NCBI GenBank assembly: GCA_017439545.1
Contig: JAFSIW010000061.1
Location: 1-40,733, forward strand
From: Clostridia bacterium
GTDB taxonomy: Bacteria > Bacillota > Clostridia > Oscillospirales > Acutalibacteraceae
DNA length: 40,733 bases
Direction of reading: 5' to 3'
In this document: positions 17,354 through 24,466 of the stretch, one piece after another
Position numbering within the stretch: the first letter of the stretch is position 1
Layout: every line of letters starts with the position of its first letter
Translations under genes and position numbers: made by a program
Notes under the pieces: model-generated
What the model saw: only the letters and a program-made list of their open reading frames with translations
Told to the model about the DNA's origin: nothing
Database searches by the model: none

Positions 17354-17872
17354 CTGCAAAAACATTTGTACTCCGACACCGCTTAAAACAATTACCGCAA
17401 GGTCCGCGAGTAAAGCCGCAGGCAAGGTGTGACCGATGGAACTCACCCCCACCGAGCCGTAGTAAACCGTAATGGCGTAAAAGGTAGTTTCATCCGAGCC
17501 ACACATCACCGAGGCAACCCGACCGATGTGACTGTCAGCACCGTAGCGAGAAAGCAAATCGGATAACACCGCTGTTGCGCCGCCCCCCGATATGGGATGA
17601 ATTAACATAAGCGGTACCACCTCAGACGGAAGTCCCACAATTTTAGTCAAGGGAGCTAAAGCAACACTCAGCCAATCCATAATCCCAGAGCCCTGAAACA
17701 TTGCTACCGCTGTAACCAACCCTACCAACGTAGGCAAGATTCCTACCGCTGTGGTAAGGCCTTGCGCCGCTCCCGATAAAAACGAATGCCAAATCGGTAC
17801 CTTTTTTACAAGTCCGTACAGCACAATAAAGGCGATCATAACGGGAAGCAACCACTCAGCAACGATCTTCAT
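17348..17872 (-). CDS. spmB: Spore maturation protein B
   Basis: SpmA and SpmB are mother-cell membrane proteins needed for full spore-core dehydration and heat resistance. The 174-aa protein is strongly hydrophobic with nucleoside-recognition/gate domain features, including LMLIHPISGGGATAVLSDLL and VMCGSDETTFYAITVYYGSVG. The ATG at 17872 has GGAGGG 6 nt upstream; the earlier ATG at 17878 abuts that SD. It overlaps the spmA 3' end by 17 nt. Confidence 0.93.
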   Translation of the reverse strand: MKIVAEWLLPVMIAFIVLYGLVKKVPIWHSFLSGAAQGLTTAVGILPTLVGLVTAVAMFQGSGIMDWLSVALAPLTKIVGLPSEVVPLMLIHPISGGGATAVLSDLLSRYGADSHIGRVASVMCGSDETTFYAITVYYGSVGVSSIGHTLPAALLADLAVIVLSGVGVQMFLQA

Positions 17873-18452
17873 CAGCATCCCTCCTACGGTTTAATAGTGC
17901 CACGGCAATCAACCCAACCGCCGCTCCCAACACCGAAGAAAACCAAACGGCACCGATGATATCCATTGGGCTTTGTGCGCCATACTGTGCACGCAACGCC
18001 GTCACGGTTGTGGGCAACAGCTGTACCGAAACCGAATTCAACACGACAAAGGTGATCATGCTATTGGTGGCTTTTGAGGGATGAGGATTGATTTTCTGCA
18101 ATTCCTTCATAGCCGCAAGCCCCAAAGGAGTCGCCGCATTGCCCAGTCCCAACATATTGGCCGCCACGTTCATAGAGATTGCTTGTCGGGCTTTTTCATG
18201 TAACCGCAGTTCGGGAAACAACAACATAATGGCAGGCGACATAAACTTTGCCAGACGATTTGACAATCCCGATTGCTCCATAATTGTCGAAAGACCGCCC
18301 CACAACGCCATCATTCCGGCAAGAGAAATGCACAGTTCCACCGCCTGCTTACTGCCCGATAGAACACCCTCGGACACCTGCCCCATTTGTCCCGTAACGG
18401 CACCGCCAACAACCGATATTATCATCAGTATTGCCCAAAGCCAATTCATCAT
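17856..18452 (-). CDS. spmA: Spore maturation protein A
   Basis: Partner of SpmB. The 198-aa multi-pass membrane protein contains ELCISLAGMMALWGGLSTIME, SMNVAANMLGLGNAATPLGLAAM and MITFVVLNSVSVQLLPTTV, the conserved SpmA segments. Four in-frame starts cluster at 18449-18461; I choose the ATG at 18452, 6 nt after GAGGTG. The gene has its own sigma-E-like promoter directly upstream and sits just before the spoIIIA operon, so spmAB and spoIIIA may be partly co-transcribed. Confidence 0.93.
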   Translation of the reverse strand: MMNWLWAILMIISVVGGAVTGQMGQVSEGVLSGSKQAVELCISLAGMMALWGGLSTIMEQSGLSNRLAKFMSPAIMLLFPELRLHEKARQAISMNVAANMLGLGNAATPLGLAAMKELQKINPHPSKATNSMITFVVLNSVSVQLLPTTVTALRAQYGAQSPMDIIGAVWFSSVLGAAVGLIAVALLNRRRDADEDRC

Positions 18453-18474
18453 AGCCATCACCTCATATCAACCC

Positions 18475-18503
18475 ATTGTATGAGATGGCGAAGCGGAATA
18501 TGA
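18475..18503 (-). promoter_or_regulatory. Near-consensus sigma-E promoter of spmA
   Basis: On the minus strand, TCATATT (18503-18497), a 14-nt spacer (18496-18483) and CATACAAT (18482-18475). Both hexamers match the Bacillus sigma-E consensus (KMATATT and CATACAAT) at every listed position. It lies between the terminator of the upstream unit and the spmA SD. spmAB is under sigma-E control in B. subtilis. Confidence 0.82.
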
Positions 18504-18538
18504 AAAAATCGGAGCGCAGTCATAACTGCACTCCGATT
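18503..18538 (-). terminator. Rho-independent terminator after the comEA-like gene
   Basis: A 13-bp stem with one G-T pair (18507-18519 with 18526-18538) and a 6-nt loop is followed on the minus strand by a run of T (plus-strand A at 18503-18508). It lies 9 nt after the stop of the helix-hairpin-helix gene, and its T run abuts the -35 of the spmA promoter. Confidence 0.85.
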
Positions 18539-18547
18539 ACATAACGG

Positions 18548-18919
18548 TTATTGTATTGTAATATAGGGCAAAATCGCTTCAAGCACTTTATCTCCGATTC
18601 CCGCAACGTTTTTAAGCTCTTCGGGTTTTGTAAAGGGACCGTTTTCTTCCCGGTAGTCCACGATACGTTGCGCTAAGGTAGGTCCCACCTTTGGCAGGGT
18701 ATCTAAGATAGAGACCGTTGCCGTATTCACGTTGATTTTAGTCTGCTCCTGCGAGTTTGTCAGGCCGCTCCCGTCGGTCACGGTTACGGGTGTTACCGTG
18801 AGTAGAGGAGCAGAATAGCCAAACCAACCGTACTCCATAACCAGACCGCAAACCATAATGACCACAAGACAAATCAAACCCAAAGTGACCAAAAACGGAC
18901 GGTCATCGATTCGCTTCAT
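18548..18919 (-). CDS. ComEA-like membrane-anchored helix-hairpin-helix protein
   Basis: The 123-aa protein has an N-terminal membrane anchor (about residues 10-28), a Thr/Ser/Val-rich linker and a C-terminal helix-hairpin-helix domain with INVNTATVSILDTLPKVGPT, RIVDYREENGPF and NVAGIGDKVLEAILPYI. This is the architecture of ComEA, the DNA receptor for natural transformation, and of related small DNA-binding proteins. No comEC or comEB is adjacent, so a competence role is only an inference. The ATG at 18919 overlaps the upstream TSCPD gene by 17 nt; its SD is weak. Confidence 0.82.
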   Translation of the reverse strand: MKRIDDRPFLVTLGLICLVVIMVCGLVMEYGWFGYSAPLLTVTPVTVTDGSGLTNSQEQTKINVNTATVSILDTLPKVGPTLAQRIVDYREENGPFTKPEELKNVAGIGDKVLEAILPYITIQ

Positions 18920-19157
18920 ATGCTTCACGTACCGCTCTGGCCAATTGATCGGCACAAGAGGTAGGCTTCATACCGCAGGTGTTGCCTTTACATTTTTCTT
19001 CAATTTGCTCTACTGTCCATCCGTCCACCAAGCGGGCGATGGCCTTTAAATTGCCGTTGCATCCACCGAAAAACTCAATATTCGTAATCACATCACCCTC
19101 AATATCAAACTGAATGCGAGAGGAACAAGTGAATTTTGTGGTATATGTATATCTCAT
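18903..19157 (-). CDS. TSCPD domain-containing protein (TIGR03905-like)
   Basis: The 84-aa product has five cysteines (11, 33, 56, 61, 68), including GGCNGNLKAI and a C-terminal CKGNTCGMKPTSCADQLA, the TSCxDQL signature. Similar short domains occur alone or at the C-terminus of B12-dependent ribonucleotide reductases and are thought to bind metal. Function is not established. The ATG at 19157 has AAAGGAG 9 nt upstream, so I drop a 17-codon upstream extension. It shares a promoter with the comEA-like gene. Confidence 0.82.
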   Translation of the reverse strand: MRYTYTTKFTCSSRIQFDIEGDVITNIEFFGGCNGNLKAIARLVDGWTVEQIEEKCKGNTCGMKPTSCADQLARAVREAYEANR

Positions 19158-19179
19158 AAATGACACTCCTTTTCCACGT

Positions 19180-19208
19180 ATTGTAGCATATTTTACAGCC
19201 AAATGCAA
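19180..19208 (-). promoter_or_regulatory. Sigma-A promoter of the TSCPD-comEA-like unit
   Basis: On the minus strand, TTGCAT (19208-19203), a 17-nt spacer and TACAAT (19185-19180) with an extended -10 TGC. It lies 9 nt after the ABC exporter stop and 22 nt before the TSCPD ATG. Confidence 0.75.
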
Positions 19209-19216
19209 GCAGAGGA

Positions 19217-20920
19217 CTATACCTCACCCTGCAGAGAAGCGTAAATACCTCCCTGCTCTAACAGTTGCTGATGGGTACCCTGCTCGGCAATCCCCTCACG
19301 GGTGATGACTAAAATGTTATCTGCCTTTTCAACTGTTGATAAACGGTGGGCAACTACAATGGTGGTGCGATTCTTACACAAACGATCCAGCGCCGCCTTA
19401 ATATACGCTTCGGTAGCATTATCCAAGGCAGAAGTGGCTTCATCCAAAATTAAGATGGGCGGATCCTTTAAGAACACACGGGCAATGGAGATCCGTTGCT
19501 TCTGACCGCCTGAGAACTTTACGCCACGCTCCCCTACGTAGGTATCAAATCCGTCGGGAAGCGCCATAATGTCTTCATAGATTCCTGCGGCTTTGGCAGC
19601 TTGCTCTACCTGCTGGGGTGTTGCATTCAGATTGCCGTAAACAATATTCTCATACACAGTTCCCGTAAACAAAAACACATCCTGCGAAACCATGCCGATA
19701 TTGCGTCGCAAGGAATCTCTGGTAAATTCGGTAATGTCATTGCCGTCAATTAGAATAGAACCTTCGTCCAATTCATAAAAGCGAGGCACCAAATGGCACA
19801 AGGTGGTTTTACCACCGCCTGATTCGCCTACCAGTGCCACGGTTGCCCCCGCAGGCACGGTAAAAGAAATATCCTTGAGCACATCCCGACCTGTATTATA
19901 AGAAAAAGAAACGTGGTCAAACCGAATCTCGCCGACAACGTCAGACAATTCCTTTGCATCAGGCGCGTCTTCCTCGGCGGGCGTATCCAGAATTTCAGTA
20001 AAGCGCTTAAAGCCGCTCATCCCATCCTGAAACTGCTCAATAAAAGAAACCAACCGTTTAACAGGTGACAGGAAGGTGTTAACAAACAACAAAAAGGCGG
20101 TAAAATCTCCCACGTCGATCTGCTGATAATAGAAAAAGATGCCGCCGCTGACCAACACCACCACATTAAGCAGATCCAAAATCAAGCCTGTGCCGCAGGA
20201 GAATTCTGCCATTGCCTGATACGCCTTGGAGCGCGCGGCAACAAAGTTATCATTGTTGGTTTGGAATCCTTGAATCTCGTGCTCCCGATTGGTGAAGGCT
20301 TTGGATACACGGATACCCGAAAGGCTGTTTTCAAGGCCGGCATTGATCTCGGAAACCTGCTTACGGGTCTCGGTAAAGGCTTTAGACATTTTTAGTCGCT
20401 TAACAGCTGAAAACCAAATCAGTACAGGTAAACACGCCAACACGATCAAAGCCATCCAAAGATGAATACGACCCATCAATACAAATGCCCCGATCAGCAG
20501 GATCACCGACAGAAACAGATCTTCAGGGCCGTGATGGGCAAGCTCAGTAATCTCTTGCAGGTCGTTGACAATACGAGACATCAGTGCGCCGGTTTTATTG
20601 TCATCAAAATAACGGAAAGGTAATTTTTGCAGATGAGAAAAAATGTCCCGACGCATATCGGCCTGCATACGCACGCCGACTACGTGGCCCATGTAATTGA
20701 CCAAATAGTTGAGAAGGGTCTTAAACAAATAAATTCCCAATAATACGCCGCACCAAATTATAACCAACCGTAACATACGACCGGGGATATACACGTTAAT
20801 TACCTGACGGGTCAACATAGGGAAAATCAGGTCGCAAACCGCCACCAAAAAGGCGCAAACAAGGTCAAGAACAAACCATTTCAGGTGGGGGCGATAATAA
20901 GCAACAAATCGCTTGAGCAT
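19217..20920 (-). CDS. ABC exporter (fused membrane and ATPase domains, multidrug/lipid type)
   Basis: The 567-aa half-transporter has an N-terminal six-helix type I exporter domain (about 10-300) and an ATPase domain with Walker A GESGGGKTT (365-373), signature SGGQK (470-474), Walker B ILILDE (489-494) and the H-loop VAHRLST. Such proteins act as dimers to export drugs, lipids or peptides; substrate is not predictable. Only one half-transporter gene is present, so a homodimer is likely. The ATG at 20920 follows GAAAGGA by 6 nt; an upstream start at 20944 is rejected. It follows ftsZ, separated by a stem-loop. Confidence 0.92.
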   Translation of the reverse strand: MLKRFVAYYRPHLKWFVLDLVCAFLVAVCDLIFPMLTRQVINVYIPGRMLRLVIIWCGVLLGIYLFKTLLNYLVNYMGHVVGVRMQADMRRDIFSHLQKLPFRYFDDNKTGALMSRIVNDLQEITELAHHGPEDLFLSVILLIGAFVLMGRIHLWMALIVLACLPVLIWFSAVKRLKMSKAFTETRKQVSEINAGLENSLSGIRVSKAFTNREHEIQGFQTNNDNFVAARSKAYQAMAEFSCGTGLILDLLNVVVLVSGGIFFYYQQIDVGDFTAFLLFVNTFLSPVKRLVSFIEQFQDGMSGFKRFTEILDTPAEEDAPDAKELSDVVGEIRFDHVSFSYNTGRDVLKDISFTVPAGATVALVGESGGGKTTLCHLVPRFYELDEGSILIDGNDITEFTRDSLRRNIGMVSQDVFLFTGTVYENIVYGNLNATPQQVEQAAKAAGIYEDIMALPDGFDTYVGERGVKFSGGQKQRISIARVFLKDPPILILDEATSALDNATEAYIKAALDRLCKNRTTIVVAHRLSTVEKADNILVITREGIAEQGTHQQLLEQGGIYASLQGEV

Positions 20921-20941
20921 AAAAAATCCTTTCCACACAGA

Positions 20942-20972
20942 CAAAGGCAGTGACTATAAGCCACTGCCTTTG
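20942..20972 (-). terminator. Stem-loop after ftsZ (terminator or processing/attenuation site)
   Basis: A perfect 11-bp stem (20942-20952 with 20962-20972) has a 9-nt loop, 13 nt after the ftsZ stop and 21 nt before the ABC exporter ATG. On the minus strand it ends in CTTTG then TCTGTG, so the T run is short and termination may be only partial. Confidence 0.55.
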
Positions 20973-20985
20973 AAAATACATGAAA

Positions 20986-22059
20986 TTAGCGTTGGTCAAA
21001 GATGCCCATAATATCGGAATAATCGTCGTCAGACTCGGAGGAGCTGAAGAAATCATCCAAAGATTCGCTGGCCGCAGGACGAGCAGCACGACGGGTATCA
21101 TTTTCGTTGGGAGCACCGGTAGCGATAACGGTAACACGGATCTCATCTTCCAGAGATTCGTCGATCTGAGCACCCCAGATGATGTTGGCATCTTCATGGG
21201 CAGCATCGGTAACGATTTGAGAAGCAACAGTAACCTCTTCCAGACCGATATCGGGAGAACCGATGATACTTACGATCACGCTCTTAGCGCCCTTCATAGA
21301 GGTTTCGATCAAGCGGCTGGTGATAGCAGCGGTAGCGGCAGTTTCAGCCTTATCCTTACCGGTAGCAATACCAACGCCCATATGAGCGTAACCGGAATCC
21401 TTCATAATCGCGGTAACGTCGGCAAAGTCCAGGTTAACCAATGCAGGAATGGAGATCAACTCGGAAATGCTTTGTACGCCTTGACGAAGAACGTCGTCGG
21501 CAATGTTAAAGGCATTGAGCAGGGTGATTTTTTGTTCGGAAACAAATTGCAACCGTTCATTGGGAATAACAACCAAGCTGTCAACCTGTTCACGCAGAGC
21601 AGCAATACCGATTTCGGCTTGTTCCATACGACGTTTGCCTTCAAAAGCGAAGGGTTTGGTTACAACGCCAACCGTCAGAACACCCATTTCTTTTGCAATT
21701 TGAGCAACGATGGGAGCAGCACCGGTACCGGTACCACCGCCCATACCACTGGTGATAAATACCATATCGGCAGTTTTCAAAGCGTCAACAATCAGATCAC
21801 GGGATTCTTCAGCGGCTCTTGCGCCAACGTCGGGATTAGCGCCGGCACCCTTACCTTGGGTAACTTTTTCACCGATTTGAATCTTCATATCGGCCTTGGA
21901 GTTATACAAAGCCATATTATCAGTGTTGATTGCGATGAATTCAACACCCTTTACGCCGGCATCAACCATGCGGTTTACAGCGTTACCGCCACCGCCACCG
22001 ACACCGACTACTTTAATTTGGACTACGTTGGAATATTCTTGAGCAAGTTCAATTCCCAT
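20986..22059 (-). CDS. ftsZ: Cell division protein FtsZ
   Basis: Tubulin-like GTPase that forms the division ring and also the asymmetric sporulation septum. The 357-aa protein has the GTP-binding signature GGGTGTG at 107-113, the NTDNMAL region at 45-51 and the T7-loop segment NLDFADV. After the globular core comes a short acidic/Ser linker and a tail ending DIMGIFDQR, unlike the usual D-I-P-x-F-L-R type end peptide. The ATG at 22059 follows AGGAGG by 10 nt; an upstream start at 22128 is rejected. It has its own candidate promoter. No ftsA is adjacent. Confidence 0.96.
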   Translation of the reverse strand: MGIELAQEYSNVVQIKVVGVGGGGGNAVNRMVDAGVKGVEFIAINTDNMALYNSKADMKIQIGEKVTQGKGAGANPDVGARAAEESRDLIVDALKTADMVFITSGMGGGTGTGAAPIVAQIAKEMGVLTVGVVTKPFAFEGKRRMEQAEIGIAALREQVDSLVVIPNERLQFVSEQKITLLNAFNIADDVLRQGVQSISELISIPALVNLDFADVTAIMKDSGYAHMGVGIATGKDKAETAATAAITSRLIETSMKGAKSVIVSIIGSPDIGLEEVTVASQIVTDAAHEDANIIWGAQIDESLEDEIRVTVIATGAPNENDTRRAARPAASESLDDFFSSSESDDDYSDIMGIFDQR

Positions 22060-22118
22060 TGTTCCTAAACCTCCTGCATAATTTATACATTCTAAGAATT
22101 CTATTTTTATTCCTATCA

Positions 22119-22147
22119 ATATTAACACGGATCCCGTGAAATTTCAA
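22119..22147 (-). promoter_or_regulatory. Candidate sigma-A promoter of ftsZ with palindromic spacer
   Basis: On the minus strand, TTGAAA (22147-22142), a 17-nt spacer and TAATAT (22124-22119). The spacer contains the perfect inverted repeat CACGG-ATC-CCGTG (22126-22138), a possible operator. Just upstream (22153-22206) are several A/T tracts at roughly helical spacing, which may act as an UP element or bend DNA. Confidence 0.6.
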
Positions 22148-22215
22148 CCGTATTTTCAAGTTTTTTTCAATTTTCTTGCAGTTTTTTTCATAGAATCACA
22201 GTTTTTCTCCAAAAA

Positions 22216-23130
22216 CTATTCCGAATCCGCTTCAGAATCATCCGTTAAATCGGTTTGCGTGACGTCCGAAAGGTCGGTCGGCGTAACATCTGTTGGCTCT
22301 GAGGGCATAAAATCTCCCAGTACCTCACTTTTGAAATAACCGTTTTTGCCGCTGTTAAGCCCTGAAAGATCCACCGTACCCGTATTTCCTTCTTTTAGGC
22401 TGATCTCACGACCAAACTGTAATTTATAATTGAGATTGGAAAGATCACCCAATTTCCAAATATGCTGTTCGCCGTATTGCAGTCGTACCGCCGAGAGATC
22501 GGTCATATCAATTTTGGTGATTTGGTCGATCTGTTCGGTTTGCAACGCAGCTAACAGTTGTTCTAGCTGTTGCTTTTGATCCTCATTTTCAAAGGTCACA
22601 GGCTGACCGCCCGTAGTACCGCTGATTGTTATTCCATAAACGATAGTGGCTTTTTCAACATCAGCTGCCAGTTCAATGGTTTCTAACTGTGAAGTGGTCA
22701 ACCAAAAGCCATCGGCACAAGGAAACGCCAACACATTTGTTTCTTCCGTTACGGTGATAATTGCCTTACTTGGCAGTTTTCGTTTTAGGGTTACGTCGCA
22801 AATATACGGGCACGCGGCGCGAATATTCCGTTCGGTAGCGGCAGGACTGAGACGCAACAGATTCTGCCCTTCTTCAATGCCTGCGGCTTCTACGATTTGC
22901 TGAGCGGAATAGCGGCTTGTTCCTTCTACCACCAAGGTTTTGACCGGAAACAGCACCGTAAATGCCGCCATAATCAGAGCTCCCACCAGCAAAAGGCACA
23001 GCATCGCGATCAAAACAACACTTTTATTCTGTTTTTTCTTTCGATTCTTTTCTTGGGATCGCCGTTGCGCCATTCGACGTTGCTCTTCTCTGCGACGCCG
23101 CATTTCGGCATCTCTTCGATTTGTTTCCAT
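22216..23130 (-). CDS. divIB: Cell division protein DivIB/FtsQ
   Basis: Bitopic divisome protein that stabilises FtsL-DivIC and controls septal synthesis. The 304-aa protein has a very basic cytoplasmic N-terminus (about 1-37, Arg/Lys/Glu rich), one membrane helix (about 38-60), a POTRA domain starting with VKTLVVEGTSRYSAQQIVEAAG and including IRAACPYICDVTLKRKLPS, then a beta domain. The C-terminus ends in a low-complexity acidic Thr/Asp tail with repeated TDVTPTDLSDVTQTDLT. It lies between murA and ftsZ, as in many Clostridia. Confidence 0.92.
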   Translation of the reverse strand: METNRRDAEMRRRREEQRRMAQRRSQEKNRKKKQNKSVVLIAMLCLLLVGALIMAAFTVLFPVKTLVVEGTSRYSAQQIVEAAGIEEGQNLLRLSPAATERNIRAACPYICDVTLKRKLPSKAIITVTEETNVLAFPCADGFWLTTSQLETIELAADVEKATIVYGITISGTTGGQPVTFENEDQKQQLEQLLAALQTEQIDQITKIDMTDLSAVRLQYGEQHIWKLGDLSNLNYKLQFGREISLKEGNTGTVDLSGLNSGKNGYFKSEVLGDFMPSEPTDVTPTDLSDVTQTDLTDDSEADSE

Positions 23131-23143
23131 GATTTTTATTCCT

Positions 23144-24397
23144 TTAACGTATTGTTTTTATGTCGGCGCCGAGTTTCGCAAGGTCGGCAACAATATCCTG
23201 ATGCCCTCGTTGAATATACCCGACGTTATGTACCTGTGTTTCCCCTGCGGCGGCAAGTCCCGCCACTACCAATGCCGCTCCCCCACGCAGATCGCAGGCC
23301 TTTACTCGACATCCCGAGAGAGTTGGTACACCTTCTACCACTGCCATACGACCCTCAGCTTTGATTTTAGCCCCCATACGGGTTAAGTCATGAACATGGT
23401 TATATCGGTTTTCAAATATATTTTCAATGAATATTCCCGTACCGTCGGAGACCGCCGCCATTGCCATCAAGGCGGGCTGTGCATCAGTGGGAAACCCGGG
23501 AAAGTATCCGGTTACAATATGTTGCATTGATCGCAGGCGCTTCGGTGCTTTGATCAGCAGTCGATTTCCTTTGAAATCAGCCGTGCAACCGCTTTGCCGA
23601 AAGAATGGCAATACAGGCGAAACATGTTGAGGAATCACGGGAGAAAGTTCTCCTTTTCCGCCGCTGACTGCGATAGCCGCCATATAAGTGGCGGCAACTA
23701 TGCGATCGGGAATGACCGTATGCTCACAACCGAAAAGCGGTCCTGTACCCTCGATTTGCACCGTTCCCTCTCCGCATCCATTGATTTTAGCGCCGCAACG
23801 GTTTAAAAAGCAGGCAAGATCAACGATCTCCGGCTCCCGCGCCGCATTACGGATCACAGTAGTTCCTTTAGCGGCAGTGGCGGCAATCATAATATTCTCG
23901 GTTGCCCCAACGCTTGGAATCGGTAAAACGATCTCACATCCCGAGAGCTTATCTGCTCGGCATTGTAAAACGCCGCCTTCTTCGTTCACGACAGCACCCA
24001 ACTGCGTGAGGGCACTCAAATGCAGATCAATGGGACGAGGACCTAATTCACACCCGCCGGGAAAGGATAAGGCCGTTTCACCGCAACGGGCCAACAAAGC
24101 ACCCAAAAACACGATAGATGAGCGCATTTCACTCATCAGCTCATCGGGAATTTGCGTGCAGCAAAGCCCCCTAGGATCCACCGTTAAGGAGTGCTCATTC
24201 CAAGTTACAACACAGCCGAGATGCCGCAAAATACGTACACAAGCTGACACATCTGAGATCTTGGGACAGCGGTGAATGGTACACGGCTGATGGCACAGCA
24301 AGCAAGCCGCCAAAATGGGCAAAATGCTGTTTTTAGCGCCCTGTACGTTAACCTTCCCCTCAAGAACACGACCGCCGTGAATGGATATGTAAGACAT
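23144..24397 (-). CDS. murA: UDP-N-acetylglucosamine 1-carboxyvinyltransferase
   Basis: First committed step of peptidoglycan synthesis: transfers enolpyruvate from PEP to UDP-GlcNAc; target of fosfomycin. The 417-aa protein keeps Lys22-Asn23 (QGAKNS), the catalytic Cys116 in PGGCELG, the following RPIDLH and GYFPGFPTDAQP. With Cys rather than Asp at the active site, fosfomycin sensitivity is expected in principle. The ATG at 24397 follows AAGGAAGG; a start at 24415 is rejected. An inverted repeat lies in the leader next to the SD. Confidence 0.94.
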   Translation of the reverse strand: MSYISIHGGRVLEGKVNVQGAKNSILPILAACLLCHQPCTIHRCPKISDVSACVRILRHLGCVVTWNEHSLTVDPRGLCCTQIPDELMSEMRSSIVFLGALLARCGETALSFPGGCELGPRPIDLHLSALTQLGAVVNEEGGVLQCRADKLSGCEIVLPIPSVGATENIMIAATAAKGTTVIRNAAREPEIVDLACFLNRCGAKINGCGEGTVQIEGTGPLFGCEHTVIPDRIVAATYMAAIAVSGGKGELSPVIPQHVSPVLPFFRQSGCTADFKGNRLLIKAPKRLRSMQHIVTGYFPGFPTDAQPALMAMAAVSDGTGIFIENIFENRYNHVHDLTRMGAKIKAEGRMAVVEGVPTLSGCRVKACDLRGGAALVVAGLAAAGETQVHNVGYIQRGHQDIVADLAKLGADIKTIR

Positions 24398-24409
24398 ACG
24401 TTCCCTTCC

Positions 24410-24452
24410 TTTCATACAAACAGAACATTACCGTTACTGTCATTGTATGAAA
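24410..24452 (-). repeat. 10-bp inverted repeat in the murA leader
   Basis: TTTCATACAA (24410-24419, plus strand) is the perfect reverse complement of TTGTATGAAA (24443-24452), with 23 nt between. In the minus-strand transcript the second arm runs directly into the murA SD (GAAAGGAAGGG). It could be an mRNA hairpin affecting translation or a protein operator. It lies wholly in the 69-nt gap between murG and murA. Confidence 0.55.
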
Positions 24453-24466
24453 TTTGGGAATATGGG

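Noticed and set aside
20980-22068. Long plus-strand open frame opposite ftsZ
   Set aside because: It mirrors the ftsZ codon pattern, has no SD or family features, and is a shadow of a conserved gene.
24441-24466. CATACAAT before murA as a sigma-E promoter
   Set aside because: The -10 box is perfect but the only -35-like CATATT is 9 nt upstream instead of about 14, so the spacing does not fit.
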